The position numbers were made by a program, and so were the translations under genes. From assembly GCA_902767175.1 (NCBI GenBank), contig CACXGH010000078.1, positions 1 through 18,310 of the forward strand: 18,310 bases of DNA, read 5' to 3'. Numbering within the stretch: the first letter of the stretch is position 1; the number at the start of each line of letters is the position of its first letter. The notes beneath the pieces are model-generated. The model was not told the origin of the DNA and searched no databases. It saw only the letters and a list, made by a program, of their open reading frames with translations. Below, piece after piece: positions 17,601 through 18,310 of this stretch. The DNA comes from an uncultured Ruminococcus sp. (GTDB lineage Bacteria; Bacillota; Clostridia; Oscillospirales; Acutalibacteraceae).

Positions 17601-18018
17601 TACAACACTCAAGAACTACAGCACAACCGCTAAGATCACATTTACTCCGAGTGCAGCAGCAACATACAACCTCGTAGTAAAGGTAAAGGATAAGGCAGGT
17701 TCAGTTGCAAGAAAGGAATTCAAGGTAATTGCTTACAAGACACTTGCTAACTCCTCAACGATCTCGGCAGCTTCTGTAAAGCTTGGCAAGTCAGTTATCG
17801 TTAAATGCGCTTCAACAGGCGGTTATGGTACTGTTAAGTATAATGTATGCTATAAGAAGACATCGGCTACAGCTTATACGACAGCTCAGAGCTACAGCAC
17901 AAATAAGTCTGTAACAATCAAGCCCGGTTCTGCTACAACCTATAACATTCGTGTTATGGCTAAGGATACAGCAGGAACAGTAAAGACTAAGTATCTGACA
18001 TTAAAGGTTACTAAGTAA
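11680..18018 (+). CDS. Giant secreted multidomain alpha-amylase (GH13_28, CBM26, CBM74-like, Ig-like repeat array)
   Basis: This 2112-residue extracellular enzyme would cut internal alpha-1,4 bonds of starch. A signal peptide (basic start, hydrophobic core about 16-38) ends near VFA-A (about 47). The GH13 domain (about 50-472) resembles the Bacillus subtilis AmyE subfamily: DVVANH (141-146), nucleophile D218 in GIRFDAAKH, acid/base E247 in YYGEIL, and D321 in AESHD. All are intact. Then come an Ig/FN3-like module (480-562), a CBM26-like starch-binding module (566-661, with AYVYTGDGES and VIFNDGTGS), two Ig-like modules (665-747 and 753-838), a CBM74-like domain of about 310 residues (852-1163, with ANDDPGAFR and LYAAWDDTNLY), a degenerate Ig module (1174-1265), and nine tandem repeats of 91-97 residues (1270-2112). 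CBM74 domains are known from granular and resistant-starch degraders. There is no dockerin, LPXTG or SLH anchor; the protein ends within the last repeat. It is monocistronic, with its own promoter and terminator. Subfamily and CBM74 calls are from memory of the families. Confidence 0.93.
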   Translation: MNNETKSSRFRIGSKVASVALSAAILATTFTGLGSALAPAVNTDVFAATDYGLCDNIQDGNILHCFCWKYSDVQAMLPEIAEAGFTSVQVSPSQATAGTGAWWWFYQPLGFYIGSNAMGDKSSLASLCSEAEKYGIKVIADVVANHLAGDHSNIQDDLKGSEYWHTEDYSADDGDRYRVTHGKIGMPDLNTEHSHVQEAVYNYIQELKSVGVDGIRFDAAKHIGLPSEGDNFWPTVTADKSLWYYGEILNNPGLSFDTQRDQAISVMKEYSNYIGITDSPYGMTLRNSFNDGKAPDAFGNYCGTWMGLSNSRLVYWAESHDTWSNNKDWGYSNDISQNNIDRAYAIAGSRNGIVALYLSRPSSKDKDSISIGAKGSTHFTSKEVAAVNHFKNAMNGSPDYFTSTSEASVVCRSKGAVVVLGSGGNRDVTVPNGGGTVAAGTYTDEITGSTWTVTADTISGHVGDTGIAVVYNPGDVPVPSGKITLSPSSGTFTDTMSVTVNASSVTDLSYTTSDGDSGSCTSGQAITFGAGVSAGTSVTLTVTGTGSDGSSVTAKGTYTKKDESSSVSVYAKTTWSNVYAYVYTGDGESAKSMSAWPGTKMTQSGDTWSLDVSGYESGRVIFNDGTGSDTNRYPADREPGLSIGGVSMIYNSSGNTWDPYVKPGPSLSVTLKASSSSVSVGDTVTFTATPSGASGTVTYSFTAGSTALTASGATATWTPTEAGTVTVTVTAKDSSGSATAKTTVTVIGGGDTSTPSVTVDKASGTSFSTETTDIVLTLKNATSGTYSVDNGPVKSFTGSKTVTIGEGKIGDSTITVKATAKGSSGSKDFTFTYDKKFVPKTTSSSTASTSKYYSTNPNGNVGANKTIKSASDFTAETLVAQGVANDDPGAFRGLHEAPKFDLYALYAAWDDTNLYVGIQYTNVTDVIAPEQEAPQTGRGKPNGADADIPQMILIDVKSGDYTDGSTNDADQKTVWNSNVTFGGDTKVDRVVMYSPKEGIDNVAIFPVTNGLINYDKDKAYAPGYQKALDGFSVTWEDGFFGTTMNGINDNGYKGYKPADIESTSSNWVDFLTTGHDKSQDTFSIVTIPLKYLGISASDISSNGIGLMAVCTYGSSGMGCLPNDNVMLDNATEPYEKDDSTSGEKSDADKITVPLASVGKSGGPIIVKPDPDVLDVNFGADRSAPQLTTTKLTLKGIGVGGTAPYKYAFYVDGTQVQASSTTDTYSWTPGTAKKHTIKCVVTDSAGNTATSSKYFTAEGEEEIIDGPTDPLVNNSKVSATSITLGKSITLTGAASGGTKPYKYTYLYKLSSYTYYRTFKSESTATSASYTPTQAGTYYVKVRVTDAKNTVKEKSFVVKVTSSGTTTALTSKSSLSASTVAYGSSITVKCAASGGTSPYNYAVYYKKSSASYYTLLSDFSTKTSVTFKPASPTVYNIRVYVKDAKGTKKYSDFNLTVTNAASTLKNSSKVNATSVTLGKYVVFTGAATGGTSPYKYAAYYKASTATYFTTLRDFASTATINFKPKAVGTYTVRVKVKDSKNNIVSKDFTIKATKAAATTVTNTSKLSATKVEAGRAIGITLSATGGTAPYQYAIYYKKSSYTYYSLLRDFSTATSAAYRPTAAGTYNIRIKVKDAKGNTGIKDYTITATAAATLKNASKVNTTSVVAGKIVTITGAASGGTAPYTYAVYTKKSTAKYYQTLRAFASGTTIYFRPETAGKYTVRVKVKDAKNNVVSKDFTVTATAPALANSSKVNMTSVVAGKVITVTGAATGGTAPYTYAVYTKKSTAKYYQTLRTFASGTTIYFRPETAGKYTVRVKVKDAKDNVVSKDFTITATAPALVNNSKVSATSVTLGKAVTIKCAATGGSAPYTYAAYYKKTSASTFTTLRGFSSSATMVFKPAAATSYTLRVKVKDSAGKIATKDLTVKAIKALANASKVSASKVLVGKSVTITGAATGGTAPYTYAAYYKKSTATTYTTLKNYSTTAKITFTPSAAATYNLVVKVKDKAGSVARKEFKVIAYKTLANSSTISAASVKLGKSVIVKCASTGGYGTVKYNVCYKKTSATAYTTAQSYSTNKSVTIKPGSATTYNIRVMAKDTAGTVKTKYLTLKVTK
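15487..18015 (+). repeat. Nine in-frame Ig-like repeats of about 91-97 codons
   Basis: Units begin at 15487, 15778, 16063, 16351, 16633, 16912, 17191, 17467 and 17743. Each has the pattern NxSKVxATSVxxGK, then a GGTxPYxYA core, YYKKS, a Tyr/Thr-rich strand, FxP, YxxRVKVKDxxG and a final VTAT strand, consistent with one beta-sandwich per unit. The conserved Tyr/Lys/Thr richness suggests a carbohydrate- or wall-contacting stalk, as inference. Unit length falls from 97 to 91 residues along the array. Confidence 0.88.
16633..17190 (+). repeat. Recent duplication: repeat units 5 and 6 of the amylase
   Basis: Units at 16633-16911 and 16912-17190 are both 279 bp. From the PYTYAV core onward they share a long stretch with only about 15 differences in about 200 bp by eye, mostly synonymous, including an uninterrupted identical run of more than 50 bp. 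Other units are far more diverged, so this pair arose by recent in-frame duplication or gene conversion. Confidence 0.85.
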
Positions 18019-18047
18019 GTTTCCGTATACCGGTCTTATGTGCAAAC

Positions 18048-18088
18048 AACGGCACAGGCAGCTTCGGCTGTCTGTGCCGTTTCCTTTG
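18048..18088 (+). terminator. Intrinsic terminator of the amylase gene
   Basis: A 15-bp stem (18048-18062 with 18067-18081, one G-U pair) is closed by a TTCG tetraloop (18063-18066) and followed by a short T-rich tail, TTTCCTTT. It starts 29 bp after the stop codon. The stem is very strong, although the U-tract is interrupted. Confidence 0.85.
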
Positions 18089-18200
18089 AAGTTTGATATG
18101 GTGCAGATAATATGATAAGACAATACTACTTTTCTGAGGAAAAATCAGTAGAAAAAGGACAATTTTCAGGAAAATAATGAAAATAAAATTGTGCAGAATA

Positions 18201-18229
18201 TTGAAAATTGAAGCCGGACATGGTATGAT
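18201..18229 (+). promoter_or_regulatory. Predicted promoter reading into structured repeat copy 2
   Basis: The -35 is TTGAAA (18201-18206) and the -10 is TATGAT (18224-18229), with a 17-bp spacer. The start point would be near 18236, about 20 nt before the repeat element. It could drive a gene beyond the window or the element itself. Just upstream lies CAATTTT/AAAATTG (18160-18166 with 18185-18191), a possible operator. The rest of 18089-18200 is AT-rich with no gene seen. Confidence 0.5.
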
Positions 18230-18254
18230 ATAACAAGCGTCGATGTCCCCCGAG

Positions 18255-18310
18255 TCTCGCCTGCCGGCTCGGTCGGTGCTTCTGCCTTCGGCAGAGGTGT
18301 CCACCGGACA
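18255..18310 (+). ncRNA. Structured dispersed repeat element, copy 2 (truncated by window end)
   Basis: It aligns with 1357-1410 in the same orientation, sharing CGGTCGGTGCTTCTGC and AGGTGTCC, then CCGGACA. Here the first hairpin is an 8-bp stem with TTC loop (18280-18287 with 18291-18298, one G-U pair). The second is TGTCC/GGACA with an ACC loop (18298-18310). The right half of the closing stem would lie beyond the window. No ORF is evident. Confidence 0.5.

Noticed and set aside
15487..18015. Possible CRISPR-like array
   Set aside because: The repeats are about 280 bp, in frame, with protein-level conservation and no unique spacers; they encode Ig-like modules.
17743..18018. Dockerin, LPXTG or SLH anchor at the amylase C-terminus
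   Set aside because: No calcium-binding dockerin loops, sortase motif or SLH motif are visible; the last unit is another Ig-like repeat ending in LKVTK.

Overview
The window looks chromosomal and comes from an anaerobic, low-to-mid GC Firmicute of the Ruminococcus / [Eubacterium] siraeum type (Oscillospirales). This is inferred from three things: the PerR plus reverse-rubrerythrin pair typical of clostridia, a secreted GH13_28 amylase with CBM26- and CBM74-like modules and a long C-terminal array of Ig-like repeats, and strong Shine-Dalgarno sites with sigma-70-like promoters. The genus is a guess; no rRNA or tRNA is present to test it.

Layout. (1) 1-260: non-coding, with several competing stem-loops and a 22-bp sequence repeated twice in tandem just upstream of a promoter. 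(2) 304-1312: a peroxide-stress pair, perR and reverse rubrerythrin, followed by a structured repeat element and a UUCG-loop terminator. (3) 1513-4247: a promoter, a hairpin-rich leader, a U32-family protein resembling the rRNA hydroxylation factor RlhA, and dUTPase. (4) 4354-9085: the cell-elongation operon mreB-mreC-mreD-mrdA (PBP2), with its own promoter and a terminator that also faces the convergent pyruvate kinase gene. (5) 9279-11030 (minus strand): pyruvate kinase with an extra C-terminal phosphohistidine-like domain. (6) 11031-11679: an AT-rich 649-bp gap between divergent genes, holding the amylase promoter. (7) 11680-18018: one 2112-residue secreted alpha-amylase filling over a third of the window. 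(8) 18019-18310: a strong terminator, a promoter reading out of the window, and a second, truncated copy of the structured repeat.

How the parts work together: perR/rbr handle peroxide detoxification in an anaerobe. The mre-PBP2 genes build the lateral cell wall. The amylase would open starch outside the cell, and pyruvate kinase next door completes glycolysis on the released sugar; a regulatory link between those two is only inference. I do not see a complete unknown system such as a defence island, CRISPR array or biosynthetic cluster. The two items most worth follow-up are (a) the two-copy structured element at 1333-1428 and 18255-18310, whose differences preserve base pairing, and (b) the dockerin-less, anchor-less giant amylase with its recently expanding repeat array.
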